NCBI GenBank assembly: GCA_948144175.1
Contig: CANXME010002591.1
Coordinates: 1,484,501-1,548,500 of the forward strand
Origin: Closterium sp. NIES-65
Taxonomy: Eukaryota; Streptophyta; Zygnematophyceae; Desmidiales; Closteriaceae
Length of the DNA: 64,000 nt
Direction: 5' to 3'
Under the pieces are notes generated by a model that ran no database searches, was not told the DNA's origin, and was given only the letters and a program-made list of their open reading frames with translations. Below, one piece after another: positions 21,801 to 31,673 of this stretch (positions are counted from its first letter, which is position 1; the number at the start of each line of letters is the position of its first letter). Position numbers and translations under genes: made by a program.

Positions 21801-24145
21801 CTTGCTCCTGCTCCTGCTCTTGCTCATACTCCTGCTCTTGCTCTTGCTCATGCTCTTGCTTCTGCTCTTGCTCTTGCTCTTGCTCTTGCTCTTGCTCCTG
21901 CTCTTGCTCTTGCTCCTGCTCCTGCTCCTGCTGCTCTTGCTCCTGCTCCTGCTCCTGCTCTTGCTCTTGCTCTTGCTCTTGCTCCTGCTCCTGCTCCTGC
22001 TCTTGCTCCTGCTCCTGCTCTTGCTCCTGCTCTTGCTCTTGCTCTTGCTCCTGCTCCTACTCTTGCTCCTGCTCTTGCTCTTGCTCTTGCTCTTGCTCCT
22101 GCTCTTGCTCTTGCTCCTGCTCCTGCTCCTGCTGCTCTTGCTCCTGCTCCTGCTCCTGCTCCTGCTCTTGCTCTTGCTCTTGCTCCTGCTCCTGCTCCTG
22201 CTCCTGCTCTTGCTCCTGCTCCTGCTCTTGCTCCTGCTCTTGCTCTTGCTCTTGCTCCTGCTCCTACTCTTGCTCCTGCTCTTGCTCTTGCTCTTGCTCT
22301 TGCTCCTGCTCCTGCTCTTGCTCCTGCTCTTGCTCTTGCTCTTGCTCTTGCTCTTACTCATGCTCCTGCTCTTGCTCTTGCTCTTGCTCTTGCTCCTGCT
22401 CTTGCTCTTGCTCTTGCTCATGCTCCTGCTCTTGCTCTTGCTCTTGCTCCTGCTCTTTCTCTTGCTCTTGCTCCTGCTCTTGCTCCTGCTCCTGCTCCTG
22501 CTCTTGCTCCTGCTCCTGCTCCTGCTCTTGCTCCTGCTCCTGCTCCTGCTCTTGCTCCTGCTCTTGCTCTTGCTCATACTCCTGCTCCTGCTCTTGCTCC
22601 TGCTCTTGCTCTTGCTCTTGCTCTTGCTCTTACTCATGCTCCTGCTCTTGCTCTTGCTCTTGCTCTTGCCCTTGCTCTTGCTCTTGCTCCTGCTCCTGCT
22701 CTTGCTCCTGCTCTTGCTCTTGCTCTTGCTCTTGCTCTTACTCATGCTCCTGCTCTTGCTCTTGCTCTTGCTCTTGCTCCTGCTCTTGCTCTTGCTCTTG
22801 CTCATGCTCCTGCTCTTGCTCTTGCTCTTGCTCCTGCTCTTTCTCTTGCTCTTGCTCCTGCTCTTGCTCCTGCTCCTGCTCCTGCTCTTGCTCCTGCTCC
22901 TGCTCCTGCTCTTGCTCCTGCTCCTGCTCCTGCTCTTGCTCCTGCTCTTGCTCTTGCTCATACTCCTGCTCCTGCTCTTGCTCCTGCTCTTGCTCTTGCT
23001 CTTGCTCTTGCTCTTACTCATGCTCCTGCTCTTGCTCTTGCTCTTGCTCTTGCCCTTGCTCTTGCTCTTGCTCCTGCTCCTGCTCTTGCTCCTGCTCTTG
23101 CTCTTGCTCTTGCTCTTGCTCTTGCTCATGCTTCTGCTCTTGCTCTTGCTCTTGCTCTTGCTCCTGCTCTTGCTCTTGCTCATGCTCCTGCTCTTGCTCT
23201 TGCTCTTGCTCCTGCTCTTGCTCTTTCTCGTGCTCTTGCTCCTGCTCTTGCTCTTGCTCTTGCTCTTGGTCATGCTCCTACTCTTGCTCTTGCTCTTGCT
23301 CCTGCTCTTGCTCCTGCTCCTGCTCCTGCTCCTGCTCTTGCTCCTGCTCCTGCTCCTGCTCCTGCTCTTGCTCTTGCTCTTGCTCTTGCTCCTTCTCCTG
23401 CTCCTGCTCCTGCTCTTGCTCCTGCTCCTGCTCCTGCTCCTGCTCTTGCTCTTGCTCTTGCTCCTGCTCTTGCTCTTGCTCCTGCTCCTGCTCCTGCTCT
23501 TGCTCCTGCTCTTGCTCTTGCTCTTGCTCTTACTCATGCTCCTGTTCTTGCTCTTGCTCTTGCTCTTGCTCTTGCTCTTGCTCTTGCTCTTGTTCCTGCT
23601 CCTGCTCCTGCTCCTGCTCTTGCTCTTGCCCTTGCTCATGCCCTTGGTTTTGCTCTTGCTCTTGCTCTTGTGCTGCTTGCTGCCCTGCTGCTCTGCTTCT
23701 CTGCTGCTCTGCTCCTCTGCTGCCAATACAACCCTCCTCTCCCTCTCGCCCTCTCACCTCCATCCCCCCCGGGACTCGTCTCCCTCCTCTCCCTCCTCTC
23801 CCTCCTCTCCCCCTCCCTCCTCCCCCTCCTCCCCCTCCTCTCCCTCCTCTCACTGCTCTCCCTCCCCCCCCACTTTCCGCTTCCTTCACTCTCCCACGCC
23901 CCTCCCCACCAGGCGGGCTGCTGTGGCTGGAGATGTTTTACGCGCCCAAGGAGGAGATGCCGGCGTACGTGGCGCTGATAGAGCTGCTGGGCTACAGCAA
24001 GCGCTACTGGAACTACTCGCCCAAGAACGACGTGGGCGAGAGGGAGGGCGAGCACGTGTACCTCAACTGCGTGCTGGAAAAGCCCTTCCGCCCCGGCACC
24101 CAGGTGCTTGACGGCCCTCCCAAGGAAGACCTCTCCTGGGACTAA
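12761..24145 (+). CDS. Type II membrane SAM-dependent methyltransferase-like protein
   Basis: Ten exons in phase: 12761-12975, 13284-13447, 14199-14266, 14727-14819, 15337-15633, 16386-16556, 19117-19340, 20061-20238, 20927-21047, 23913-24145, about 587 residues. A short cytosolic head and one membrane anchor (about residues 37-54) are followed by a charged, probably coiled stem (about 70-180) and a Cys-containing lumenal domain. The SAM-binding loop is GLDVGGGTGSFAAHM (about 413-427). Then come LPLYDGTLDIVHTVNSV, EWDRVLRGGLLWLEMF and a conserved C-terminal tail. This order matches the plant Golgi-type methyltransferase-like family related to DUF248 proteins. Family knowledge suggests wall-polysaccharide methylation; the substrate is inferred only. 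Introns 6 and 9 are 2.5-2.9 kb of repeats. Seven exon edges have nearby tandem copies. The start at 12761 or the next Met (12773) are both possible. Confidence 0.82.
12959..13001 (+). repeat. Short duplication of the exon 1 3' edge
   Basis: ccgtggggccatg ends exon 1 at 12959-12971, just before the donor, and recurs at 12989-13001, 30 bp downstream inside intron 1. Confidence 0.7.
13448..13745 (+). repeat. G-rich minisatellite at start of intron 2
   Basis: About 300 bp of gggtgaggggagg and gggtgatgggagagag units beginning directly at the GTGAGC donor. It has quadruplex potential on the sense strand. A C-rich tract follows at about 13845-14040. Confidence 0.85.
14465..14495. repeat. Possible degenerate palindrome copy (GGCGCC centre)
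   Basis: CTTTTAGGCGCCTTCAGAAG resembles the recurrent palindrome with several mismatches. I did not find a convincing flanking duplication. It lies in intron 3 of the methyltransferase-like gene. Confidence 0.35.
14830..14920 (+). repeat. Compound (CT)n(AC)n microsatellite
   Basis: About 60 bp of CT repeats run directly into about 26 bp of AC repeats, a few bases after the exon 4 donor. Confidence 0.95.
15155..15262 (+). other. Decoy copy of the exon 5 5' edge
   Basis: A diverged copy of 15321-15424, 166 bp upstream of the real exon 5. It includes an acceptor-like CAG, gcagtggagggagcgcgcat and the following coding-like stretch. It would give an alternative acceptor. Confidence 0.8.
15690..15843 (+). 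repeat. (GT)n microsatellite in intron 5
   Basis: GT/GAGT-rich sequence ends in about 30 perfect GT dinucleotides at 15784-15842. Confidence 0.95.
16141..16269. repeat. Palindrome between decoy copies of the exon 6 5' edge (locus 6)
   Basis: A perfect 22-bp palindrome at 16188-16209 separates two copies (16141-16184 and 16224-16269) of cacaatcacagggcyacgag plus gagcatagcg. Both are copies of the start of exon 6 (16386 onwards), so this boundary exists in triplicate. Confidence 0.88.
16566..17009 (+). repeat. (CTGCCT)n hexanucleotide array
   Basis: About 74 hexamers with CTGCCG, CTGCGT and rare variants, beginning ten bases after the exon 6 donor. All frames stay open because the period is a multiple of three. 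Confidence 0.95.
17067..18506 (+). repeat. 18-bp minisatellite, 80 copies
   Basis: Eighty head-to-tail copies of gtgcctgcaatctctgtt, with essentially one substitution (a cgatc variant near 18442). Such uniformity implies recent expansion or gene conversion. It lies in intron 6 of the methyltransferase-like gene. Confidence 0.97.
18507..18922. repeat. Nine-unit 46-bp array containing the palindrome (locus 7)
   Basis: Perfect 20-bp palindromes (GTTTTGAGTCGACTCAAAAC) start at 18509, 18555, 18601, 18647, 18693, 18739, 18785, 18831 and 18877, exactly 46 bp apart. Each is separated by 26 bp made of cacacat plus one 18-bp minisatellite unit. The palindrome has therefore entered the minisatellite and been co-amplified. 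Confidence 0.97.
18990..19030 (+). other. Decoy copy of the exon 7 5' edge
   Basis: cgcagcccgtcgcacagccc plus aagctgttctc resembles the true acceptor and exon start at 19112-19145, 118 bp downstream. It begins soon after the palindrome array. Confidence 0.65.
19271..19632 (+). repeat. Three tandem copies of the exon 7 3' edge and donor
   Basis: The segment from gcgcccttccgcggctccat through the CAG/GTGGG donor occurs at 19277-19340, again ending at 19483, and as a more diverged copy ending at 19632, with offsets of about 143 and 149 bp. Each copy keeps a usable donor. Only the first keeps phase with exon 8 if the intervening sequence is intronic. Confidence 0.85.
20382..20439 (+). other. Decoy copy of the exon 8 3' edge and donor
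   Basis: A copy of 20195-20245 (ggccattgcgctcaggggcc and ctgcacaaggtgca) placed 192 bp downstream, with the AAG/GTGCA donor context intact. Confidence 0.8.
20754..20834 (+). other. Poison-exon-like duplicate of exon 9
   Basis: A copy of the exon 9 start placed 170 bp upstream. It has its own acceptor (gcgcag), about 50 bp matching exon 9, then an in-frame TGA at 20807-20809 and a GTAGGT donor at about 20833. If included, it would truncate the protein before the C-terminal domain. Confidence 0.7.
21050..23670 (+). repeat. 2.6-kb (TGCTCY)n array in intron 9
   Basis: Roughly 435 hexamers, almost all TGCTCT or TGCTCC, with scattered TGCTCA/TAC variants and CTGCTGCTC breaks. A higher-order repeat of 384 bp is visible: the ctcttactca variant block at 22351 recurs at 22735, and another at 22627 recurs at 23011. 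A 36-bp sub-repeat occurs about five times at 21248-21378. Confidence 0.95.
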
Positions 24146-25604
24146 CCTGCCTGGCCACCTGGCCACCTGGCTGATGCCTGGCAACTGGCACTTGACCTGG
24201 CTGTTTGTGGAGTGTGTATCTGTAGATATCGTAGATGCATCCATCCATCCATCCATCCATCCAGCTATCCATCCAGTGGTGCTGCTGTGTTGTAGCGGCG
24301 CTTCGAATGTTGTTTTGGTTCGGAGCTCTGTCCATGCCTTGCCGCTGTGCTTGTGGTAACGTACCGATTATCCATGCTGTGTGGTACTCGCATCGCATGG
24401 GCCGTACCGTACCGTACCACAATAGAAGATGTGTGTGTAGGGTATACTGCATTACCGGTACCACAACAAATGTGCTGTGTGGGCAAGAGGCATTTTGCTA
24501 GTGAGTGTTTTTTTATTTAGATGATGTCTGCCTAACCGTTTGTGTAGTAATTCCAGTACATGGTGATTCCTGAAGCAACGTGGAAATGACAACCAACCAG
24601 AGAGCCTGCATGCATGCATAGATCTGTGCAGGGAATCCTTTTCTGGACAGGCCACATGCATGCACCTGGTTGCAGTCACTTATGCAGCAAAATGGGTCAG
24701 AGACAGGAACTGAAGCATATGCACTGGTGTGCAGAGTACTAGAAGCACATGGAACCATGGTGAAGTGTGGGAAGGGAACCCAACTGCTGCTCTTTTGATG
24801 AGAATCAATTCAGATGACACTGACTAAGACCGGTATGGGTGAATGCTGCTCTCTCTTCCTCTCTCTAGGGTCTACGGCCCGTCCGTGGCGAAAGCTATCC
24901 AGCCAGCTGTGTATTGCAGGGTAGCTAATAACCTACCGGCAGTAACACTACTAGCAAACCACACAGCATGCAGCAGTTATGTTCCAACTTTGGCATCTCC
25001 TCGCTCACACCTCACGCACACACACAAGCGGTGTGGCACAGGGCGGGGTGTGCTGGGTGGGAGCAGATGAAGCCGACTTGATATGCAAGTTGCAACCATT
25101 CCAACAAGCAATGCAGCAGGGAGGAAGCACGATAAAGCGGGAGGGAGGGAGAGAGCGTGAGAGAGAAAAAGAATGCTGATTGCAGCAGCACTGATGACTT
25201 AGAATGCAGGGTGCTTCAGTTAGTCACCCTTCTCCCACCTCTCCCTCTTTTCCCACCTCGCCCTCTGCTCCCTCTTCTCCTCCATCTTCCATCCAAGTGA
25301 GCAACACTCACACCGACCCATTCCCCCCAACACCATGGGTGCTTCTCATCTCATGCCATGCACGCACAAAGCATGCGATCACTCCAACCGCTACATCATC
25401 CCACGACCAAATATTCAAGCCACCTCATGTTTTGAACTCATTTCTCAGCACATGCCCCCTCCTCTCCTCCCTTTTGAGGCGCCTCAAAAGTCGCCTCAAC
25501 TTTTGAAGCGCCTCAAAAGCCACCTCATGTTTTGATCTCATTTCTCAGCACATGCCCCCTCCTCTCCTCCCCCTCTCCTTCCCACCCCTTTTCACCTCCC
25601 ATTC
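24146..25604. other. Tail-to-tail intergenic region
   Basis: Lies between the convergent 3' ends of the methyltransferase-like and kinase genes. It has a short (ATCC)n run near 24238-24262 and palindrome locus 8 at its right end. No gene recognised. Confidence 0.5.
25420..25570. repeat. Double palindrome between 51-bp duplicates (locus 8)
   Basis: A perfect CTTTTGAGGCGCCTCAAAAG at 25471-25490 and a one-mismatch copy at 25500-25519 lie between two 51-bp direct copies (25420-25470 and 25520-25570) differing at about one base. It lies just downstream of the kinase stop codon, probably in its 3' UTR. Confidence 0.93.
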
Positions 25605-26735
25605 TCATTCCCCTTGGTCTCCCTCGATGCTCCCATCCTCCCCGCTCCCCGCCCCCTCTGCTCTCTCCCCTCGCCGCTCCCTGCCCCACTTCTCCCCGCC
25701 CCCCCACACCGCAATAGCACCATCGCTACTGCCCCCCTGCTGCTTTCCCCGCGGGCGAGCCTGGGAGGAGGAGAGGCGACGGGGTATCGAGGGTGGGCGG
25801 GGAGCAGAGGAGGAGGCGGAGGAGAGGGCAGAGGAGAGGGTGCGGCTGGTGGGACTAGTGGGACTGGTGAAACTGGAGCGGTTGGTGGGGCTTGTCAGGT
25901 TGGTTGGGCTCGTGAGCGCATTTTCGAGTTCAAACGAGCGTGACCGGCTGTGGCGGAGTGAGAAAGGGGAGTGGTGGGATGGGGAGTGCGGGGGAGGGGA
26001 GCTTCCATACGCACCAGCTGCGCCTGCGGCTGCGGCTGCGGTTGCTTGCGATCTGTACGTGTGTTCAGGTTCGCCGTCTGAGTCAGCATTAGGCAAACCG
26101 TTCACTGCTGCTGCTGCTGTCCCTCCTGCTGCTGCCCCTGAAGCCCCTGCTGCTGCTCCCAAAGGTACTGCGAAGCCAGCATTTGAATTAGCAGCTCTGC
26201 TAGCACCTACACTGCCTCTCATCCCACCACCAGCACCCCCACCACCGGAAACACCCCCACCCATCAATCGCCCCTTCGCCTCCTCATTCCCACCTCTTCC
26301 AAACCCACTCAACCCATCGATCCACCCTCCAACCGCTCCCCCTTCCCCACCACCAAAGCCCCTATCAGCCCCGCACGCTTTCCCTTCACTCGGCCCCTCC
26401 CAGCTCAGCCTAGCCCCAAACCTGGACACGGGACCTGCTGCTCCGCCCAGCCCTACCCCAACCGCCCAGCACGAGTCCCTGGGGGAAGCGGAGCTCTGGC
26501 GGCGGAAGGGGGCTCCGCGGTTGGCTTGATTAGCCCTCTGCAGCCGTGCTGTCGCCGCTGCTAGCTCTGCTGCTTGCGAGCTCGTTTGGGCGCTCATGAC
26601 TGAGTCTGAGTCTTGCTCTGTGACTGGTGTGAGATGCGCAGAGGCAGCCCATGGGGAGGAAACGGTTGCTGAGATCAGATGCTGCTGCTGCTGCTGCTGC
26701 TGTTGGTGTTGCTGCTGCTGGTGTTGCTGCTGCTG

Positions 26736-26779
<44 letters not shown>

Positions 26780-27798
26780 AATGGTGCTGTTGTTGGTGTT
26801 GGTGATGGTGTTGGTGTTGGTGGGAGGAAGGAGAGGGGAAGGTTCGGCGAGGGGATAAGAGCTTGGGTGAAGCTGGGCACCCTACCCCTTGCCCCCCTCC
26901 TTGCCCCCCTCCCGCCCCTCCTTGTCCTCCTCTCCCCACCGCTCCTCCAGCAGCATCTGTGAAGCTGTGCTGATCGCCAGAGGGAGGATAGCGCGACTTT
27001 TGAGACATCTCAAGAACCGCCCCTCCTTGTCCTCCTCTCCCCACCGCTCCTCCAGCAGCATCTGTGATGTTGTGCTGATCGCCGGAGGGAGGAGAGCGTG
27101 ACACACCTTCACCTAGGTTCACGCCAGCATTGTCAAACATGGCAGCACCGCCCTCAACAGCAGCACCAGCAGCACCAGCAGCACCGGTTGCACCAGAAGC
27201 ACCGGAAGCAGCGGCAGCATCACTATTTGTTGTTATGGAATTCCTTCCTGCTATGCTGCTGCCACTGCCACCGCTGCCGCTGCTGCTAAAATTGCCGCTG
27301 CCACTGCCAACCCTGCTGCTGCTACTGCTGTTGCGACTGCTACTGGTGCTACCGCTGTTGCCCCTACTGCACATGTCTCTGCCAGTGCCGCTCTCTCGTG
27401 ACGTCCCATCCCTGCCACCACCCAGCACGTCTCCACTACTGCTGCTGCTGCTGCCACCACTTCGTAATCCCCCACTGGCAGCACCATCAGCAGCGGCAGC
27501 AGCAGCAGAGGAACCGCTTTCAGCAGCGCCAGCATCACCCGAGCAGGACAAAACTGACGCTCTCCCTGTGCCAACACCTACCCCGGCAGTAGCAACAGCA
27601 GCACTGGCACCAGCACCAGCACCTGTACCCACCCGCCTAGCTTCCACCATGCCGCCCCTAGGGTTGCCCTGCCCACCTGCCCCTGCTGCAATGCCCAAAG
27701 AAGGGCCCCCTCTGCTTCGCTGTCCCGCAATAGTACTCGTGCTGCCCATTGCACCGCTGCCCACACTGCTGCTGCTGATGCTGCTGCTGGTTACAGCA

Positions 27799-27831
<33 letters not shown>

Positions 27832-30800
27832 CCACCACCACCACCACCACTTTCCACGATCCCGTGCCGTCTCTCTTCCAGCCGCCCTTCCTCTCCAGCC
27901 CTCTCTCGTTCCAGTAAACCCCTCCCATCCACCCCTCCTCCTCCCCCTACCATCCCTCTGCCCCTGCCACCCATCCGCCCCCCTGCCTTGCCACCTCTCC
28001 CACCCCCAACCCCGGACACCCCAAGCACCACACCACCCCCTGCACTCGCCCCACCAGTGACAGTCAGCCCACCACTTAACCCACCGACTACCCCACTACT
28101 AGCCCTTCTTAGAGGGTTCATTGAAGAAGACAAAGACGGACCTACTCTTTCCCCTCCTCCTGTATGCATCCCCCCTCCCCCAACCCCTCCCCCAACATAC
28201 CCTCTCCCCCCACCTGCCGCCCCTCCCCCACCTATCCGCCCCCCTCTTCCACCCACACGCTCCTCCTCCATCCTGTGCGTCCCCCCCACATGCGTCCCCC
28301 CACCATGCGCGCCCCCCCCAAGTGTCCCCCCTGCATGAACCCCTCCTCCGTGCTGCCCCTTTCCAATCGCTATCCTTTCACTGGAATGTCTTTGCTGCCC
28401 CTGCCCTCTGCCCTCCTCCAAGCTCCCAGCCCCGCTGTCTCTCTCCCTCTGCCCCAAGTCACCAGCCCCACCGTACCTGCCTTCCTCTCTGCTCCCACCA
28501 CCACCCACTCCCCCAAGCCCCTCGCCTCCCTCTCCTGAACCCTCTGCCTCTCCAGCAGCAGCAACAGAAGCAGCAGCAGCAGCAGCAGATCCAGAAGCAG
28601 AGGCAGACGCAGAGGCAGCAGTACCAGCAGCAGAACCAGCAGCATATCTCGAAACCGGTCTTCTCGGCGGCGAAACAAGCCTAGCAGCCGCACCCCCGCC
28701 TGGCTGCCCAGGCGAGCGCACAGAGCAGGGGGAGAGCGGAGAGCTCCCCAGATACGACCCCCCAATGCCACTAGCAAGCGCGCTCCCTCCCCGCCTACCC
28801 ACTCCCCCCACTCCTCCCCCTCCAGGTCTCGTCTCGGCTGTGCGTGGCCGCTGCACGGGCGCACACACGCGCCTGCCTGCTCGGGACGACCCGATGCTGC
28901 TGATGTGCTGGTATGTGGGGCGCCGGCGCGGCTGTGACGAGGACGAGGAGGACGACCCGCCTTCGTCCTGCTCTGCATCCCCTGCTGCTGCTGCTGCTGC
29001 TGCTGCACTGTCCTGTGGTGAGCCTGCCGCCCCTGTTGCTGCCGCTGCTGCTGCTGCTGCTGCTGTTGGAGGTGCTGCTGCTGTTGCTGATGCGTTGGGT
29101 GATGCAGAGTCAGGAGAAGTAGCACTGCTGGAGCTGCCTCGTCTCTCCTCACTAACACTGCCCCGAGTGCCAGCCCGAGCGTCAGCACCTGCTGCCTCCC
29201 TGCTTCTCTCATCCCCCCGACTCCAAACCCCAACAACACCACCACCAGCAGCAGCACCAGCACCATCAGCAGCACCAGCTGCACCAGCTGCTGCCACCCT
29301 TGTGCTCGCGCTTGCCTCAGCATCCCCACTCCTGGTTTCCCTTCCACTCCTGTCAACCCCGGCCCTCTCCCCAGCCATGTCCACAGCACCCAATCCCCCT
29401 CTGCCTGATCGTCCCCCCGACCTGGGTGTGCCACAGCCTAGGCCCTCTGCTTCTGCTGCCAACACTGCTGCACTGCCTGCTCGAGCCTCCATCGGCCCCG
29501 CATTCAACGCAGCCGCAGCAGCAGAAGAAGAAGCAGAAGAGGCAGCGGTACTGGTTCCACGTGGGGAGACGTGAGGTGCATGTGCATGCACCACCGGTCC
29601 AGTATCAGTGGCAACAGCATTGCTGCGACCACCTGCCGACGTTGCTGCTGCTGCTGCTCCTGCGGTTAAACCACCACCGCCGGTGCCACTGACCCCTCTC
29701 GCCCGCCCCGCTCGGCTTCCACCTGCCACTCCTCTCCTCCCGCCCACCCTCCTCCTCCTCCCACTACCCGTCCTCTCATCCGCATCCTCCATCCCATCAT
29801 CCTCCCCCCCATCCTCACCCTCTACCGCCCCCCCACCCCACGCACCATCCCTTCCCCTACCACGCCCTTCCCCATCCGCACTCATCCCCCCCTCACCCGC
29901 CGCGTCCTCCCCTTCCTCCGCCCAATCATCCCCGTCCTCCCGCTCACCCTCCCGATCCTCTGCCTTCCCCTCCTCTGCATGCATATCAGCACCGCCACCA
30001 ATATCATCCCTATCAGGCCCTCTCCAGGCGGCAGACATGAGAGCACTGTCAATTCCGCTCTTCGACCGCAGAGGCAGCACCCGCCTTTTCAATGCCATCT
30101 CTCCCCGCGGCTGCGCTCTCCTATACTTGCTTGCGCTTGAACCTCCACCAACAGCACCACCACCAGCACCACCGGCACCGCCGCCACCACCAGCAGCAGC
30201 CGCATCAGCGGCACCAGCTGTGGCTGTAGCAGCAGCGCCTGCTGCTGCCGCTACACCCACCGCCCCGTCCGCGTCAAACCCATCACCAGCAGAGTCAGCA
30301 AGGGCAGCAGCGGCGGCGGCGGCAGCAGCAGCAGAGACGGAGGGAGAGAAAAGCGAGCCGGCGCGGGCAAGAGCGAGCTTGCAGGGAGCAGGGGAGAGCG
30401 AGGAGGATGAGAAGGAGGCGGAGGAGGAGGAGGACGACGACGACGAAGCACCACCGCCACCACCGGCAGTCGAAACAGCAGCAGCGGCAGCAAGCCAGCG
30501 GTGGGAGAGGACGTGGTGCAGGGAGGGACGGTGCTGGGGGTCTAGGGAGCACATGCGCTGTATGAGGTCCTTGGCTGCTGGCGAGATGAGCTGCCACTGC
30601 CGTGACGTGAAGTCCAGGTACCCCTGGCACACGCTCTCATACGTCTCCTCAACCGTCTCGCCCCAGAAGGGTAGGATGCCTGGCCAGGGAGGGGGGACAG
30701 GGGGGAACGCGGGGGTGGGCAGGGGAGAGTGTTGTTGAGATGTCTCAAAAGAAGGGTATGATGCCTGGCCAGGGAGGGGAAGCAGAGGAGGGACGGGGGG

Positions 30801-31638
30801 TTGTGCAGAGGAAAGGAAAGGTGTAAGACGTGTCGAGAGAAGGGTGGGTTGCCTGGCCAGGGAGGGGAAGCAGAATGGGGGACTAGAGGGGGTTGGGCCG
30901 ACGAGAGGCGTGCAAGGAGGGAGGCGAGCGGGCATGGAGCGAGAGGGCAGGGAGCTTCACAGCGGTGCGAGGTAGGAGGGAAAGAGAGCATCCCATCCCA
31001 TCCCACAGCTTGCTGTTGCTGTTGCTGTTGCTGCTGTTCCGTTCCCACAGAGCCTTGCTGCCGACCCTTGGGAGCCTCGGTTGGGGGACCTGTGGCACGT
31101 CCTGGAGGACGGCCAGGGCCGAGGCTGGAGCTGGGAGGAGTAAAAGGGGGGGCGGCCTAGAGCCCTGTGAGTGATAAGGGCCGACCTGGGTTGCCCAGGG
31201 GCTAGGCTAGGCCAAGACGAGACCAGAGACGGGATGCTGGCGGCTGGGGTGGGGCCTTGGAATGGGGCGGCTGGGTCACTTGCAGATTGGGGGTAGGAAA
31301 CCAGTGTAGGCTCTAGGCTTGAATGTTCACTGCCTACCTTGCCTATATGCCTAGGTTTGCTTGCTTGTTAGACCCACCTCTGCCATGCCTGTACCTAAAA
31401 AAATATCAATGAAGGACCGCTTGAGAGAACGGAAGCGCCCACCTGAGAGCATGATGTAGAGCAAGACTCCTAAGCTCCACACATCCGCGGGGAAGGAGTA
31501 GGCCATGCCCTGCACGACCTCCGGCGCCATGTAGAACGACGACCCCGCCAGCCCCACGGCGCGCGCGCCCGGGGGCAGGTGCACGGCGAGGCCAAAGTCG
31601 GCGAGCTTGGGGTTGAGCGCGGAGGCGTCGGCGAGCAG

Positions 31639-31673
<35 letters not shown>

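Noticed and set aside
20821-24111. Poly-Leu, Ser-Cys and Lys-Ser frames of about 900-1,100 codons
   Set aside because: Translation of the (TGCTCY)n intron array; exon 9 and exon 10 join cleanly around it.
25552-30738. Long + strand frames opposite the kinase tail (Pro/Ala-rich)
   Set aside because: They mirror GC-rich codons of the - strand exon and contain no domain.
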